Assembly (NCBI RefSeq): GCF_007828045.1
Contig: NZ_VITN01000005.1
Span: 144,416-208,415, forward strand
Direction of reading: 5' to 3'
From: Nitrospirillum amazonense
GTDB taxonomy: Bacteria > Pseudomonadota > Alphaproteobacteria > Azospirillales > Azospirillaceae
Length of the DNA stretch: 64,000 nucleotides
The translations under genes and the position numbers were made by a program. The notes under the pieces were generated by a model, which was not told where the DNA came from, did no database searches, and saw only the letters and a list, made by a program, of their open reading frames with translations. Position 1 is the stretch's first letter. Every line of letters begins with the position of its first letter. Shown piece by piece: positions 39,402-49,790 of this stretch.

Positions 39402-40316
39402 ATGGACTGGGACAAGCTTCGCGTTTTCCACGCGGTGGCGGAGGCCGGCAGCTTCACGCATGCTGGCGAGACCCTGAACCTCAGCCAATCGGCCGTCAGC
39501 CGGCAGATCAGCGCGCTGGAGGAAAGCCTCCACGTGCCGCTGTTTCATCGCCACGCCCGCGGCCTGATCCTCACCGAACAGGGCGAGCTGCTGTACCGCA
39601 CCGCCCGCGAGGTGTTCGCCAAGCTGTCCATGACAGAGGCGATGCTCTCGGAAAGCAAGGAGCATCCGAAGGGCCCGCTCAAGGTGACGACCACCGTCGC
39701 CTTCGGTTCCACGTGGCTGACCCCGCGCATCCGGGAATTCCTGTCGATCTACCCCGACGTGCAGCTGACCCTGCTGCTGGACGACAACGAGCTGGACCTG
39801 TCCATGCGTGAGGCGGACATCGCCATCCGCATGGTACCGCCGCGGCAGCCCGACCTGATCCAGCGCCACCTGATGACGGTGCGCACGCACCTCTACGGTC
39901 ACCGCACCTATTTGGAGAAGCGCGGCACGCCGGAGACGGTGGAGGACCTGCAGAAGCACGACCTCATCGCCTATCCGTCCGACGCCAAGGCGCCGGTGCC
40001 CAACATCAACTGGCTGCTGGCCCTGGGGGATCCGCCGGGCGGCGAGCGCGACACCATCTTCCGCGTCAACAGCCTGTACGCCCTGTACAAGGCGGTGGAG
40101 AGCGGCCTGGGCATCGCGGCCATCCCCGACTACATCATTTCCGAAAGCAACCCCGACTTGGTGCGCATCCTGCCGGACGTGACGGGTCCGCGCATCGACG
40201 CCTACTTCGTCTATGCCGAGGAATTGCGCCATTCCAAGCGCATCGCGGTCTTCCGTGACTTCCTGGTGAAGAAGGTCGCGGAAACATTCCCCGCGACGCA
40301 TGCGCCTACCGCATAG
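39402..40316 (+). CDS. LysR-family transcriptional regulator
   Basis: A 304-residue regulator. The N-terminal winged helix-turn-helix is LRVFHAVAEAGSFTHAGETL followed by LSQSAVSRQISALEESL (residues about 6-45). The effector-binding domain follows (LKVTTTVAFGSTWLTPRIRE, LDLSMREADIAIRMVPPRQP, GLGIAAIPDYIISE). The target is not evident. LysR proteins often control a divergent neighbour, but trxB upstream is in the same direction and ends in a terminator. The 299-bp upstream gap presumably contains its promoter. Close relatives with the MDWDKLRVFHAVAEAGSF start are widespread in alphaproteobacteria next to trxB. Confidence 0.93.
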   Translation: MDWDKLRVFHAVAEAGSFTHAGETLNLSQSAVSRQISALEESLHVPLFHRHARGLILTEQGELLYRTAREVFAKLSMTEAMLSESKEHPKGPLKVTTTVAFGSTWLTPRIREFLSIYPDVQLTLLLDDNELDLSMREADIAIRMVPPRQPDLIQRHLMTVRTHLYGHRTYLEKRGTPETVEDLQKHDLIAYPSDAKAPVPNINWLLALGDPPGGERDTIFRVNSLYALYKAVESGLGIAAIPDYIISESNPDLVRILPDVTGPRIDAYFVYAEELRHSKRIAVFRDFLVKKVAETFPATHAPTA

Positions 40317-40369
40317 CTGAGACGGCTAATCACCCCTTTAAACGGGGCATCAAAAGATTAAATATTGGC

Positions 40370-40509
40370 CATCGGATGTTGCGACGCAGCATCCGATGTT
40401 TCCTCCAGGATGCCCGTCCTGGAGTGGGCCTTCGGGCCCAACGTCTCCCAGACGTGAAGCCTCCCTGTTCAACTCGCCGGTAAGTCTTCGACTTACCGGC
40501 AGTTTTTTT
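40370..40509 (+). ncRNA. Candidate small RNA: five consecutive hairpins ending in a terminator
   Basis: Between the LysR gene and the PAS-domain gene there is no open frame but five adjacent stem-loops: 40370-40398 (CATCGGATG/CATCCGATG), 40403-40424 (CTCCAGGA/TCCTGGAG), 40425-40440 (TGGGCC-TTCG-GGCCCA), 40441-40455 (ACGTCT/AGACGT) and 40476-40500. The last, GCCGGTAAGT/ACTTACCGGC with a CTTCG loop, is followed by seven T. Unpaired CCTCC stretches occur in the element. The density of perfect stems and the terminator suggest a stable transcript of roughly 140-190 nt. It could also be a leader or 3' element of the neighbours. I do not recognise a known family. Confidence 0.55.
40476..40509 (+). 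terminator. Strong intrinsic terminator
   Basis: A ten-base-pair perfect stem GCCGGTAAGT/ACTTACCGGC with loop CTTCG, then AG and seven T. It ends the hairpin array and isolates the downstream PAS gene. Confidence 0.92.
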
Positions 40510-40729
40510 ACTTGGTGGTTGCGAAGTACCCCGTCGGGGTTGCTCCAGGATAACTGCGATGCGCAGGCCTGGCCTCTCTGGTTTTTATCTGCCTGATCCA
40601 TTCCAGCCGTCGCGCATTCCACGCCGGGATGAGGACGGGCCTTTGCCGTTTTGCGTCCCGTCCGGGCTCAAATGTTATGGCCCCATCGACTTGCGACGCT
40701 CATGTAGAACGTAAGGATGGGAGACGAGA

Positions 40730-41248
40730 GTGACTGGACCTGCCACCTGGGGCGCGACATCGGTCGCCCGCTTCCCTTTACAAATCCAGAATTCAACTCT
40801 ACGCCTTCTGCACGACTATTGGGATATCCTGCGCGGTGATCGCGCCTTTCCCGACAGTTCCGAGGTCGAGGTGGTGGATCTGCCGGTTTCGCCCGGCGGC
40901 ATCATGCTGGTGGACGTGGCGCCCAACCAGATGGCCTTCACCCTGCATTGGGTCGGCACCGACTACGTTTTGTGGCTGCACCGTGAGTCCACCGGCCTGC
41001 AACTGGAAGATCTGCCCCCTTCCCCCAACACCATGCCCTTCGCCCAGATGCTGCGCCGGTCCGCCGACAACGGCCTGCCCCAGACCCGCAGCCTGCCAGC
41101 CATCCCCTCCATGACCATCCCCGCCGCCGAGCTGGTGGTGCTGCCCCTGGGCGGACCGCCCCAAAGCGGCATGGCCGGCAAGGTGGCCCGCCTGCTGGTC
41201 GGCTGCGCCTTCGACCGCAAGCGCCGGGGCCTACAGGTCATCGGCTGA
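40730..41248 (+). CDS. PAS_5-type PAS domain protein
   Basis: A 172-residue protein made essentially of one alphaproteobacterial PAS_5-like domain: LRLLHDYWDILRGDRAFPDS, EVVDLPVSPGGIMLVDVAPN, FTLHWVGTDYVLWLHRESTG and a C-terminal AAELVVLPLGGPPQSGMAGK strand. Such proteins lack an output domain and are common in Rhodospirillales; their roles are mostly unknown. The start codon is GTG, supported by a GGAGACGAGA ribosome-binding site. It stands alone between the candidate small RNA and a toxin-antitoxin pair. Confidence 0.78.
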   Translation: MTGPATWGATSVARFPLQIQNSTLRLLHDYWDILRGDRAFPDSSEVEVVDLPVSPGGIMLVDVAPNQMAFTLHWVGTDYVLWLHRESTGLQLEDLPPSPNTMPFAQMLRRSADNGLPQTRSLPAIPSMTIPAAELVVLPLGGPPQSGMAGKVARLLVGCAFDRKRRGLQVIG

Positions 41249-41315
41249 TTTTTTTGCGCCGCAGCTGGTAGCGCTACCTTACGGCGCACCTCGCATCCGA
41301 TTTGCCGTTACTCGT

Positions 41316-41333
41316 GGTACCGTATATAGTACC
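41316..41333. promoter_or_regulatory. Short palindrome upstream of the PIN/RHH pair
   Basis: GGTAC-CGTATATA-GTACC is an imperfect inverted repeat with an AT-rich centre, 26 bp before the PIN toxin start. The place suits an autoregulatory operator overlapping the promoter. Confidence 0.5.
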
Positions 41334-41359
41334 GTCCATTGGCGACTGGTCCGGATGGC

Positions 41360-41779
41360 ATGCGGGTTGTCTTCGATACCGATGTTATGGTCGCGGCGTT
41401 GGAAAGTGCCAACGGCGCGTCTCATCAACTGTTGCTGCGGGTCGGGCGGGGCGAGTTGCGGCCGCTTCTCTCCACCAGTCTCTTGCTGGAGTATGAGGCC
41501 GTCCTTACCCGGCAAGCCTATCTTCAGCGAACCGGCCTGACGGCGGAAGATGTTCAGGCGGCGTTGGACGACATGATCCGGCTATGTCACCGGGTGTCCG
41601 TTCAAATCCGATGGCGCCCAGCCGCCAACGACCCGGACGACGATCATGTGCTGGAGACGGCGTTGAATGGCGGGGCGGATGCCATCGTGACGTTCAACCT
41701 GCGCGACTTGGCGAAGGCGGCCGACCGCTTTGGCGTGCCGGTCCTTAGGCCTGGCGAGTTGCTGAGGAGATTGAAATGA
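41360..41779 (+). CDS. PIN-domain toxin
   Basis: A 139-residue PIN-fold nuclease of the putative toxin family COG1569. The acidic active-site residues are in MRVVFDTDVMVAAL, LLLEYEAVL, PDDDHVLETAL and GADAIVTFNLRDLA. Pairing with a small ribbon-helix-helix protein downstream marks it as a toxin-antitoxin module. The ATG chosen starts directly at the first beta strand; a TTG seven codons earlier is possible but adds unrelated sequence. Its TGA stop overlaps the antitoxin ATG (ATGA). The toxin-first order is usual for this family. The frame appears intact. Confidence 0.85.
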   Translation: MRVVFDTDVMVAALESANGASHQLLLRVGRGELRPLLSTSLLLEYEAVLTRQAYLQRTGLTAEDVQAALDDMIRLCHRVSVQIRWRPAANDPDDDHVLETALNGGADAIVTFNLRDLAKAADRFGVPVLRPGELLRRLK

Positions 41780-42021
41780 CGAACGTGAACCTTCGTCTGC
41801 CCGACAGCACCCACGAAGCTGCGGTGCAGCGTGCGAAGCAGGAAGGAGAATCCCTCAATGCCTTTATCGTGCGGGCGGTAACAGCACAGCTCGCCGCATC
41901 GGGTGAAGCCGACCGGTATTTCGAGCTGCGGGCGGCAAGGGCCAAGCCTGGCGCGCTGATGGATGTCCTAGGTAAGGTCCGGGATGATCTGCCACCGCGT
42001 GCTGGTGATGAAGTGAATTAG
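41776..42021 (+). CDS. Ribbon-helix-helix antitoxin partner of the PIN toxin
   Basis: An 81-residue protein. The N-terminal MTNVNLRLPDSTHEAAVQRA then KQEGESLNAFIVRAVTAQLA is a Arc/HicB-like ribbon-helix-helix. The C-terminal part (YFELRAARAKPGALMDVLGK) is the expected toxin-binding extension. The start overlaps the toxin stop by four bases, so translation is coupled. It ends 5 bp before the convergent aminotransferase gene. Confidence 0.82.
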   Translation: MTNVNLRLPDSTHEAAVQRAKQEGESLNAFIVRAVTAQLAASGEADRYFELRAARAKPGALMDVLGKVRDDLPPRAGDEVN

Positions 42022-42025
42022 GCCG

Positions 42026-43195
42026 CTACCGGCCAAAGAACTCCTTCAGGCGCATCACCGCGCCGTCCAGGATGGCGTCCTGCTTGCTGAAGCAGAAGCG
42101 GATGAGGTGCGTGGGCGCCCCTTCCTCGTAGAAGGCGCTGACTGGAATGGCGGCCACGCCGGCGTCCGTCGTCAGGCGCCGGCAAAAGTCCGCATCATCC
42201 TCGCCTGGGCGCAGGCCGCGCGCGCCGGTGATGTCGGCCACCACGAAATACGTTCCTTCCGAGGGCAGGACCGGCAGGCCGGCAGAGACCAGGCCCGCCG
42301 CCAGGCGGTCGCGCTTGGCCTCCAGCGCCGCCGCCAGCAGGCCGAAATAGGCGTCGTCCTTGGCCAGGCCATAGGCCACGGCCGCCTGCAGGTTGGGCGG
42401 GGTGCTGAAGGTCAGGTACTGGTGCGCCTTGGCCACCGGCTGCAACAGGTCCGGGGCCGCCGTGACATAGCCGACCTTCCAGCCCGTCAGCGAGAAGGTC
42501 TTGCCGGCGGAGCCGATGCGCAGCGTGCGCCCGCGCATGCCGGGAAGGGTCATCAGCGGCACGTGCCGGCGGCCGTCGAACACCAGGTGCTCATAGACCT
42601 CGTCGCACACGGCTAGGCAATCGTGCGCGATGATCTGGTCCGCCAGCAGCCGCAACTCCTCCGCCGACCAGACCTTGGCCGCCGGGTTCAGGGGGTTGTT
42701 CAGCACCACCAGCTTGGTGCGCGGGCTGAAGGCGGCGGCCAGTTCATCCGGGTCCACGGTCCAGCCCGGCGGCCGCAGGCGCACGAAGCGGGGGATGCCG
42801 CCCGCCCGGCGGATGATGGGGACGTAACTGTCGTAGAGCGGCTGGAACAGCACCACCTCATCGCCCGGCTCGATCAGGCCGAACAGGCAGGCGGCCAGCG
42901 CCTCGGTGGCGCCGGAGGTCACCATCACCTCCCGCTCCCAATCCACCTCCAGCCCGTAAAAGCGGGCCGCGTGGGTCGCCACGGCCTGGCGCAGGGCCGG
43001 TAGGCCCATCATGGGCGGATACTGGTTGTTGCCCTCCAGCAGCGCGCGGGCGGCCACCTGCAGCACATCCTCCGCCCCCCTGTCGTCGGGGAAGCCCTGG
43101 CCCAGGTTGATGGCGTTGTGCGCGCCCGCCAGCCGCGACATGGCCTCGAAGATGGTCGTCCCGTATCCCGACAGGATGGCGTTACCCGATCGCAC
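42026..43195 (-). CDS. Class I/II PLP-dependent aminotransferase
   Basis: A 389-residue fold-type I aminotransferase close to the kynurenine/methionine aminotransferase (YbdL-like) group: YGTTIFEAMSRLAGAHNAIN, NLGQGFPDDRG, NQYPPMMGLPALRQAVA, SGATEALAACLFGLIEPGDE, LNNPLNPAAKVWSAEEL and the PLP-lysine motif RIGSAGKTFSLTGWKVGYV. Substrate range is not readable from sequence. The start was set at GTG 43195 because GGGAGGAAG lies eight to ten bases upstream and homologous proteins begin just before the GYGTTIFE motif. An ATG at 43300 would add 35 residues with no family resemblance. It converges with the RHH antitoxin gene. Confidence 0.9.
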   Translation of the reverse strand: MRSGNAILSGYGTTIFEAMSRLAGAHNAINLGQGFPDDRGAEDVLQVAARALLEGNNQYPPMMGLPALRQAVATHAARFYGLEVDWEREVMVTSGATEALAACLFGLIEPGDEVVLFQPLYDSYVPIIRRAGGIPRFVRLRPPGWTVDPDELAAAFSPRTKLVVLNNPLNPAAKVWSAEELRLLADQIIAHDCLAVCDEVYEHLVFDGRRHVPLMTLPGMRGRTLRIGSAGKTFSLTGWKVGYVTAAPDLLQPVAKAHQYLTFSTPPNLQAAVAYGLAKDDAYFGLLAAALEAKRDRLAAGLVSAGLPVLPSEGTYFVVADITGARGLRPGEDDADFCRRLTTDAGVAAIPVSAFYEEGAPTHLIRFCFSKQDAILDGAVMRLKEFFGR

Positions 43196-43333
43196 CTGGC
43201 GCTTCCTCCCAACCTCTTGGCCAACCCTTCCGGGGTCCTTATACGGCTCGCGCCGGATCTCCAGATCCGGTCCCAGATCCGCCCCGCGCGTGACACCCAT
43301 CGTCCGGGTCAATCACGGAATGGTCAAGGCGTT

Positions 43334-43376
43334 GAAAAGACAAAGGGCCGCGGCGTGACATCCACGCTACGGCCCT
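43334..43376 (-). terminator. Terminator of the 127-residue protein gene
   Basis: On the minus strand GGGCCG-T-AGCGTG pairs with CACGCC-G-CGGCCC around a five-base loop, followed by TTTGTCTTTTC. It separates the small membrane protein gene from the aminotransferase gene downstream. Confidence 0.75.
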
Positions 43377-43404
43377 CGCCTTGTCCTCGGGAACTTGCGT
43401 AGGG

Positions 43405-43788
43405 TCAGGCGTTGCCGGCCACGGTCATCGCGGCCAGCTCGCCCTGGTCGTTGGCGGCGACGTCGTTGGCGGCGGCCAGCACCTTGGCGGGCACGCGCAC
43501 CGGGGCGCCCTGGGCGGTGCGGTGGCGGTGGCGCCAGGCGTCGAAGCGGCCGAACAGCGGGCGAACCAGCCGGGGGGCGTGGTCGCGGGCGCGCACATAA
43601 TGGCGGCGGGCCGAGACCGAACTGCGCAGCACCATCAGGCCGCCCACCGCCAGCAGCGGCGTGGAGACAGGGCCGGGTATGGGCAGGGACAGCACGCCCA
43701 GGCCCATGACCAGCCAGCCCGACGCCTGCAGCGCCGGACGGCGCAGGCGGGCGATTTCAACCCTGGGCAAGCTGGCAACGGTCAACAT
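43405..43788 (-). CDS. Small membrane protein of unknown function
   Basis: A 127-residue protein with a hydrophobic hairpin: SGWLVMGLGVLSLPIPGPVS then TPLLAVGGLMVL (about residues 23-55), probably two short membrane segments separated by PIPGP. This recalls small proteins with a PGPG-type turn, often annotated as putative transmembrane proteins. The remainder is basic (RRHYVRARDHAPRLVRP) and probably cytoplasmic. No known function. It lies alone, leftward, with a terminator behind it. The ATG start is the only reasonable one. Confidence 0.6.
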   Translation of the reverse strand: MLTVASLPRVEIARLRRPALQASGWLVMGLGVLSLPIPGPVSTPLLAVGGLMVLRSSVSARRHYVRARDHAPRLVRPLFGRFDAWRHRHRTAQGAPVRVPAKVLAAANDVAANDQGELAAMTVAGNA

Positions 43789-43968
43789 GGGGGATGGTCC
43801 CGGCGGAAGGTCGCGGCACCGGATCGGCCGCGTGGTCAGTGATGACGGGAGATTTGGCCGAAATTGAGATGGAAGCTAGGCCCCCCTGGGGCAATGCCGA
43901 TTTGTGTGCGTTGCAACCCGATTGGGTAAGCCAACGGCGCGGGCCCCGAAATGGGCCCGGCCCAGAAG

Positions 43969-44002
43969 GAAAAAGGGCGGAACCCAAGGATTCCGCCCTT
44001 TT
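43969..44002 (-). terminator. Terminator of the gcv operon
   Basis: AAAAGGGCGGAA pairs with TTCCGCCCTTTT around an eight-base loop. On the minus strand it lies 43 bp after the gcvPB stop and ends in a T-run. Confidence 0.88.
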
Positions 44003-44044
44003 CCCAACGATATCCTGGGGCCGGGCAACCGGCCCCACCCGTCG

Positions 44045-45597
44045 TTACGCCGCCGGCGGCGTCCAGCGCAGGACTGGCTTGCGCGCCGCGGCAGTCTCAT
44101 CCAGACGGCGGCGGGGGGTGTAGCGGGGGGCCGCCAGGAAGTGGGCGGCGTCACCCGCCTTGGCCTTGCCCGCCAAGTGCCGCATGGCGCCGATGAACTG
44201 GTCCAGCGTGGTCTTGGACTCGGTTTCCGTCGGCTCGATCAGGAAGGCGCCGTGCACGACCAGGGGGAAATACATGGTCATGGGATGGAAGCCTTCGTCG
44301 ATCATCGCCTTGGCGAAGTCGAGGGTGGTGACGCCCGTGTCCTTCAGGAAGCGGTCGTCGAACAGGGCCTCATGCATGCAGTAGCCGTCGAACGGCACGC
44401 TCATCAGATCCTGCAACCGCGCCTTCAGGTAATTGGCGTTCAGCACGGCGTCGCTGGAGGCTTGGCGCAGGCCGTCGGCCCCGTGGCTCATGATATAGGC
44501 CAGGGCGCGGACGAACATGCCCATCTGGCCGTGGAAGGCCTTCATGCGGCCGAAGGGCTTGGACTCCCCCTCCACCTCGCCCTCATGCTCCACCAGGCGG
44601 AAGCCGTCGGCTCCGTGCACCACGTACGGCAGCGGGGCGTAGGGGGCCAGCGCGTCCGACAGGACCACCGGGCCGGAGCCCGGGCCGCCACCGCCGTGCG
44701 GGGTGGAGAAGGTCTTGTGCAGGTTGATGTGCATGGCGTCCACGCCCAGGTCCGCCGGGCGCACCCGGCCGACGATGGCGTTGTAGTTGGCGCCGTCGCA
44801 GTAGAAATAGCCGCCGGCGGCGTGCACCGCGTCCGCGATCTCCTTCACCTGGGGCTCGAACAGGCCGCAGGTGTTGGGGTTGGTCAGCATGATGCAGGCG
44901 ACGTCGGGGCCCAGCTTGGCCTTCACCGCCTCGACACTGACGCGGCCATTGGCCTCGGCCGGGATGGCGTCCACGGTGAAGCCGCAGAAGGCCGCCGTGG
45001 CCGGGTTGGTGCCGTGCGCGGACTCCGGGACCAGCACGCGGGTGCGGCCGGCCTCGCCCCGGGCCTGCAGCGCGGCGCGGATGGCCATCAGGCCGCACAG
45101 CTCGCCATGGGCGCCGGCGGCCGGCGACATGGCCACGGCCGGCATGCCGGTCAGGGTCTTGAGCCAGTGGGCCAGCTGGTCGATCAGTTCCAGGGCGCCC
45201 TGGACGGTGGACTGCGGCTGCATCGGGTGGATGTCGCCGAAGCCCGGCAGGCGCGCCAGCTTCTCGTTCAGGCGGGGGTTGTGCTTCATGGTGCACGACC
45301 CCAGCGGGTACATCGTGCTGTCGATGCCCAGGTTCTTCTGGCTGAGGCGCGTGTAGTGGCGCACCACCGTCGGTTCCGACAGGCCGGGCAGGCCGATGCC
45401 CTCACGGGCCTTCAGGCCGCCCAGGCGGCTGGCGACGGCGGGCACCGCCTCCAGATCCACGCCGGTGACGCCGGGGTTGTCCAGCTCGAAGATCAACGGC
45501 TCTTCATGCACCAGGGCACGGTTGCCGGTGTAGGTGCCCACGTCGGTGGCCGCCGCCGACTCGATGTCGGGCGTGGTCTTGCGTCCTTGGGTGTTCA

Positions 45598-45598
<1 letters not shown>
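44045..45598 (-). CDS. gcvPB: Glycine dehydrogenase (decarboxylating) subunit 2
   Basis: A 517-residue PLP-bearing subunit of the two-subunit P-protein of the glycine cleavage system. Motifs: LSQKNLGIDSTMYPLGSCTM, MQPQSTVQGALELIDQLAHW, MSPAAGAHGELCGLMAIRAA, ESAHGTNPATAAFCGF, MLTNPNTCGLFEPQVKEIAD and the PLP-lysine stretch MHINLHKTFSTPHGGGGPGS. The start ATG overlaps the gcvPA stop as TGATG. The open frame runs 116 codons further upstream but only as an out-of-frame copy of gcvPA. It is the last gene of the gcvT-gcvH-gcvPA-gcvPB operon, and a terminator follows. With subunit 1 it decarboxylates glycine and loads lipoyl-GcvH. Confidence 0.97.
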
Positions 45599-46940
<1,342 letters not shown>

Positions 46941-46941
<1 letters not shown>

Positions 46942-47315
46942 CAGTGCTGACCTTCCACGAAGGCGTCATAGGCGGCCTGGTCCATCAGGCCGTCCAGCTG
47001 GGCCGGGTTGGCCAGCGTCATCTTGAAGAACCAGCCGGCGCCCTGCGGGTCGCTGTTGACCAGGGCCGGCTCGTCGACCACGGCCTGGTTGCCCTCGACC
47101 ACCGTGCCGTCCACCGGCGCGAACACCTCGCTGGCGGCCTTCACCGATTCCACCACGGCGGCGTCCTTGCCCTTGGTCAGGGCGCGACCGGCCTCGGGCA
47201 CCTCGACGAACACCACGTCGCCCAGCTGGCTCTGGGCGAAGGTGGTGATGCCGACGGTGGCGACGTCGCCGTCGACGCTGATCCACTCATGGTCTTCGGT
47301 GAAACGGATGGTCAT
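46941..47315 (-). CDS. gcvH: Glycine cleavage system H protein
   Basis: A 124-residue lipoyl carrier protein that shuttles the aminomethyl group between P and T proteins. It opens [20 protein letters not shown], and the lipoylated lysine is K59 in [19 protein letters not shown]. The C-terminal [20 protein letters not shown] is typical. The start is the ATG preceded by AAGGAG; the frame extends ten codons upstream without homology. Its stop overlaps the gcvPA start. It lies 74 bp downstream of gcvT. Confidence 0.96.
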
Positions 47316-47389
47316 GGTTCTGCTCCTTGGGGGAAAGGCGTTCATCAGGCAAAGGCGGGCCCGGCACCGGCCGGGCCGCGCGATGGGGA

Positions 47390-48505
47390 TCAGCCGCGGT
47401 AATAGCGCTGCGGCACGAACGGCAGGCTGGCGACCTTGGCCGGCAGGGCCTTGCCGCGCACGATCAGCGACAGGGGCGTGCCGACAGCGGCGTTGGCGGC
47501 GGTGACGTAGCCCATGGCGACGGGGGCGTTGGCGCTGGGGCCGAAGCCGCCGGAGGTGACCTCGCCCACCGTCTGGCCGCTGGCGTCCTGGATTTCTGTA
47601 TGTTCACGCGCCGGCGCCCTGCCCTCGGGCTGGATGCCGACGCGGTAGCGCGCGGCGCCCTCGGCCAGCTGGCGGCGGACGATGGCGTCGCCGGGGTAGC
47701 CCCCCTCCTCCCGCCGGCGCTTGGAGATGGCCCAGGTCAGGCCGGCTTCCACGGGCGTGGTGGTGGTGTCGATGTCGTGGCCGTAGAGGCATAGGCCGGC
47801 TTCCAGGCGCAGGCTGTCGCGGGCACCCAGGCCGATGGCCGCCACCTCGGGTTCCGCCAGCAGTAGGCGGGCCACGTCCTCGGTGCGGTCGGCGTCGATG
47901 CCGATCTCATACCCGTCCTCGCCGGTGTAGCCGGAGCGGGCGATGGTCACGGGAATGCCCTTCAGGCTGGCGCTCACCATGGACATGAAGGGCATGGTGG
48001 CGACCTCGGGCAGGAAGCGCGCCAGCACGGTGGCCGCCACGGGACCCTGCAGGGCCAGCAGGCCCCGGTCATCGCCCAGATATTCCACCTCGACGCCCGG
48101 CAGACCCGCCACCAGGTGCGCGATGTCCGGCCCCTTGCAGGCGGCGTTCACAACCAGGAACAGGTGGTCGCCGCGGTTGGCGATCATCAGGTCGTCCAGA
48201 ATGCCGCCCTGGTCGTTGGTGAAGAAGCTGTAGCGGATGCGCCCTTCCTTCAGGGCCTTCAGCTCGCCGGGCACCAGCTTTTCCAGGGCGTCGACCACGC
48301 CGTCGCCGCGCAGGATGACCTGGCCCATGTGCGACACGTCGAACAGGCCCACCTGCTCCCGGGTGTGCAGATGCTCCTTCAGCACGCCCAGGGGGTACTG
48401 CACCGGCATGTCATAGCCGGCGAAGGGCACCATCTTGGCGCCCAGCTCGCGGTGCAGGGCGTTCAGGGGAGTAAGGAGCAGGGGCGAATCGGTTTCACTG
48501 GACAT
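47390..48505 (-). CDS. gcvT: Glycine cleavage system T protein (aminomethyltransferase)
   Basis: A 371-residue tetrahydrofolate-dependent aminomethyltransferase that releases ammonia and forms 5,10-methylene-THF. Motifs: [100 protein letters not shown] and the C-terminal [18 protein letters not shown]. It is the first gene of the operon, read from the glycine riboswitch. The methylene-THF it makes is the cofactor for ThyA, also encoded in this window. Confidence 0.97.
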   Translation of the reverse strand: MSSETDSPLLLTPLNALHRELGAKMVPFAGYDMPVQYPLGVLKEHLHTREQVGLFDVSHMGQVILRGDGVVDALEKLVPGELKALKEGRIRYSFFTNDQGGILDDLMIANRGDHLFLVVNAACKGPDIAHLVAGLPGVEVEYLGDDRGLLALQGPVAATVLARFLPEVATMPFMSMVSASLKGIPVTIARSGYTGEDGYEIGIDADRTEDVARLLLAEPEVAAIGLGARDSLRLEAGLCLYGHDIDTTTTPVEAGLTWAISKRRREEGGYPGDAIVRRQLAEGAARYRVGIQPEGRAPAREHTEIQDASGQTVGEVTSGGFGPSANAPVAMGYVTAANAAVGTPLSLIVRGKALPAKVASLPFVPQRYYRG

Positions 48506-48549
48506 AGGTGCTGGACTCCCGGTGGACGAGTTCCTCCCGCGCGGACGGA

Positions 48550-48852
48550 TTCCGCGCGGGCTCGCCCCCCTCTGTCCCGGACCCTGAGAGATTCACGGGC
48601 ACCCACATCCTGTCGCCAGGAAGGTCCCGCTTACTCCGTCGGTGGGCTTGTGGCCTCCAACACCGGAAATCCACCCCAAAGGGGTGGTTCAGGCGTTGCT
48701 ATGAGGCCGGGCCGCTTTCCAGATGCGCTTCTTCCTCGCGGTCCTTTTGCCTGAGAGTTTCCGGGGGCGGTTGCTCCTTCGGCGCCGGTCCTAGCGGGTA
48801 GCCCACAGGGGGCCGGTCTCTCCCGCGAGATGTCATCAGCTTCGCGAGCGCA
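48550..48852 (-). promoter_or_regulatory. Glycine riboswitch (aptamer I clear, aptamer II divergent)
   Basis: On the minus strand, aptamer I spans about 48829-48735. P1 is CTCGCGG with CCGCGAG, and the conserved core reads GGGAGAGACC...CCGAAGGAGCAA...AACTCTCAGGCAAAAGGACC, all diagnostic. About 100 nt further on, a second core (GAATCTCTCAGGGTCCGGGA then CAGAGG) marks aptamer II around 48632-48554, although its 5' GGAGAG is not evident. The linker contains a hairpin CCACCCC-TT-TGGGGTGG-like. It controls gcvT-gcvH-gcvPA-gcvPB, presumably activating the operon when glycine is abundant. Confidence 0.9.
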
Positions 48853-48979
48853 CCCTAATCCAACGGGCCCCAAAAAGTAAAGGCGGGCCGCTGCCCCGCG
48901 GCCCGCCTTCCCCCTGGTGGTTCCCCGGCCCTGGCGCCCCTGCCCGGCCGGCCGAACCTTCACACCGTACTTCCTGCGC

Positions 48980-49564
48980 TTACTTCCCGGCCGCAACCGG
49001 CGGCGCCGGCGGCTTGGAATTGAAGCGGATGTTGGCCTCCAGCTGCTCTGGCGTCAGCTGGAAGCCCACCAGCACCTCGTAGTAACGGCCGTCGACTTCC
49101 GGGCTCAGCGGGATGAACTGGGTCAGACGCTCCACCGAACCGCCGCTGCCGGTGCTGACGTCCAGCGTGACGTTGTAGGTCTGCTTGGTCAGGATCTTGC
49201 GGTCGGCATTGGTGACGGCGACGAAATAGGTCAGCGGCAGCGGGCCGCCGGTGTAGGCCGGCCCCGTGCTGGCGCCCACGCGCAGCTCTTCGGTCATGGT
49301 GACGCCCTTCTCGGCATACTCGCAGCGGCCCTCGATGTTGGGCATCACCGCGGTGTAGCTCAACTGGCCGTTGGCGCCGGGCACGCCCACCGACGAAGCG
49401 TCGCGCACGATGGCCACGGTCGGGCAACCCGGACGGTAGCCGACGTTCTTGTTGGCGCATGCCGCCAGCGACAGCATGAGAGGCATCCCCAAAAGCAGGG
49501 CCAGGCGGCCGCGGGTGCCTTTCCTGGTGGGCGAACCTATATTAGTGTCCGTGTGGATGTTCAT
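48980..49564 (-). CDS. Predicted lipoprotein of unknown function
   Basis: A 194-residue protein. A basic N-terminus (PTRKGTRGRL) leads into ALLLGMPLMLSLAAC, a lipobox with Cys at the cleavage site, so it is probably an anchored lipoprotein. The mature part is beta-rich: GCPTVAIVRDASSVGVPGAN, MPNIEGRCEYAEKGVTMTEE, LTYFVAVTNADRKILTKQTY and a final VLVGFQLTPEQLEANIRFN. Two cysteines (GCP and RCEY) could form a disulfide. Similar unnamed proteins are found in alphaproteobacteria, with no assigned function. It is divergent from ispH. The start ATG is the first that gives a sensible signal region. Confidence 0.75.
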   Translation of the reverse strand: MNIHTDTNIGSPTRKGTRGRLALLLGMPLMLSLAACANKNVGYRPGCPTVAIVRDASSVGVPGANGQLSYTAVMPNIEGRCEYAEKGVTMTEELRVGASTGPAYTGGPLPLTYFVAVTNADRKILTKQTYNVTLDVSTGSGGSVERLTQFIPLSPEVDGRYYEVLVGFQLTPEQLEANIRFNSKPPAPPVAAGK

Positions 49565-49790
49565 TGAAGCGGGGCTCGTCTGGAGTTGGACGCCGGCCGG
49601 CGTCGGGGCCCCGCGACAATAGAGAAGCAGCCATACCGGCACAAGACATCGACTGCGCCGTCCCTATATTGATAGGGCGACCAGATTTAACGTAACGGCG
49701 CTGGCGATCCACGGACGCGCCGTTTTATGATCCGCCGCCATGATCGGCCCCTTACCCGGGGCTTACCGGAACCGAGTAGACCCAATCACC

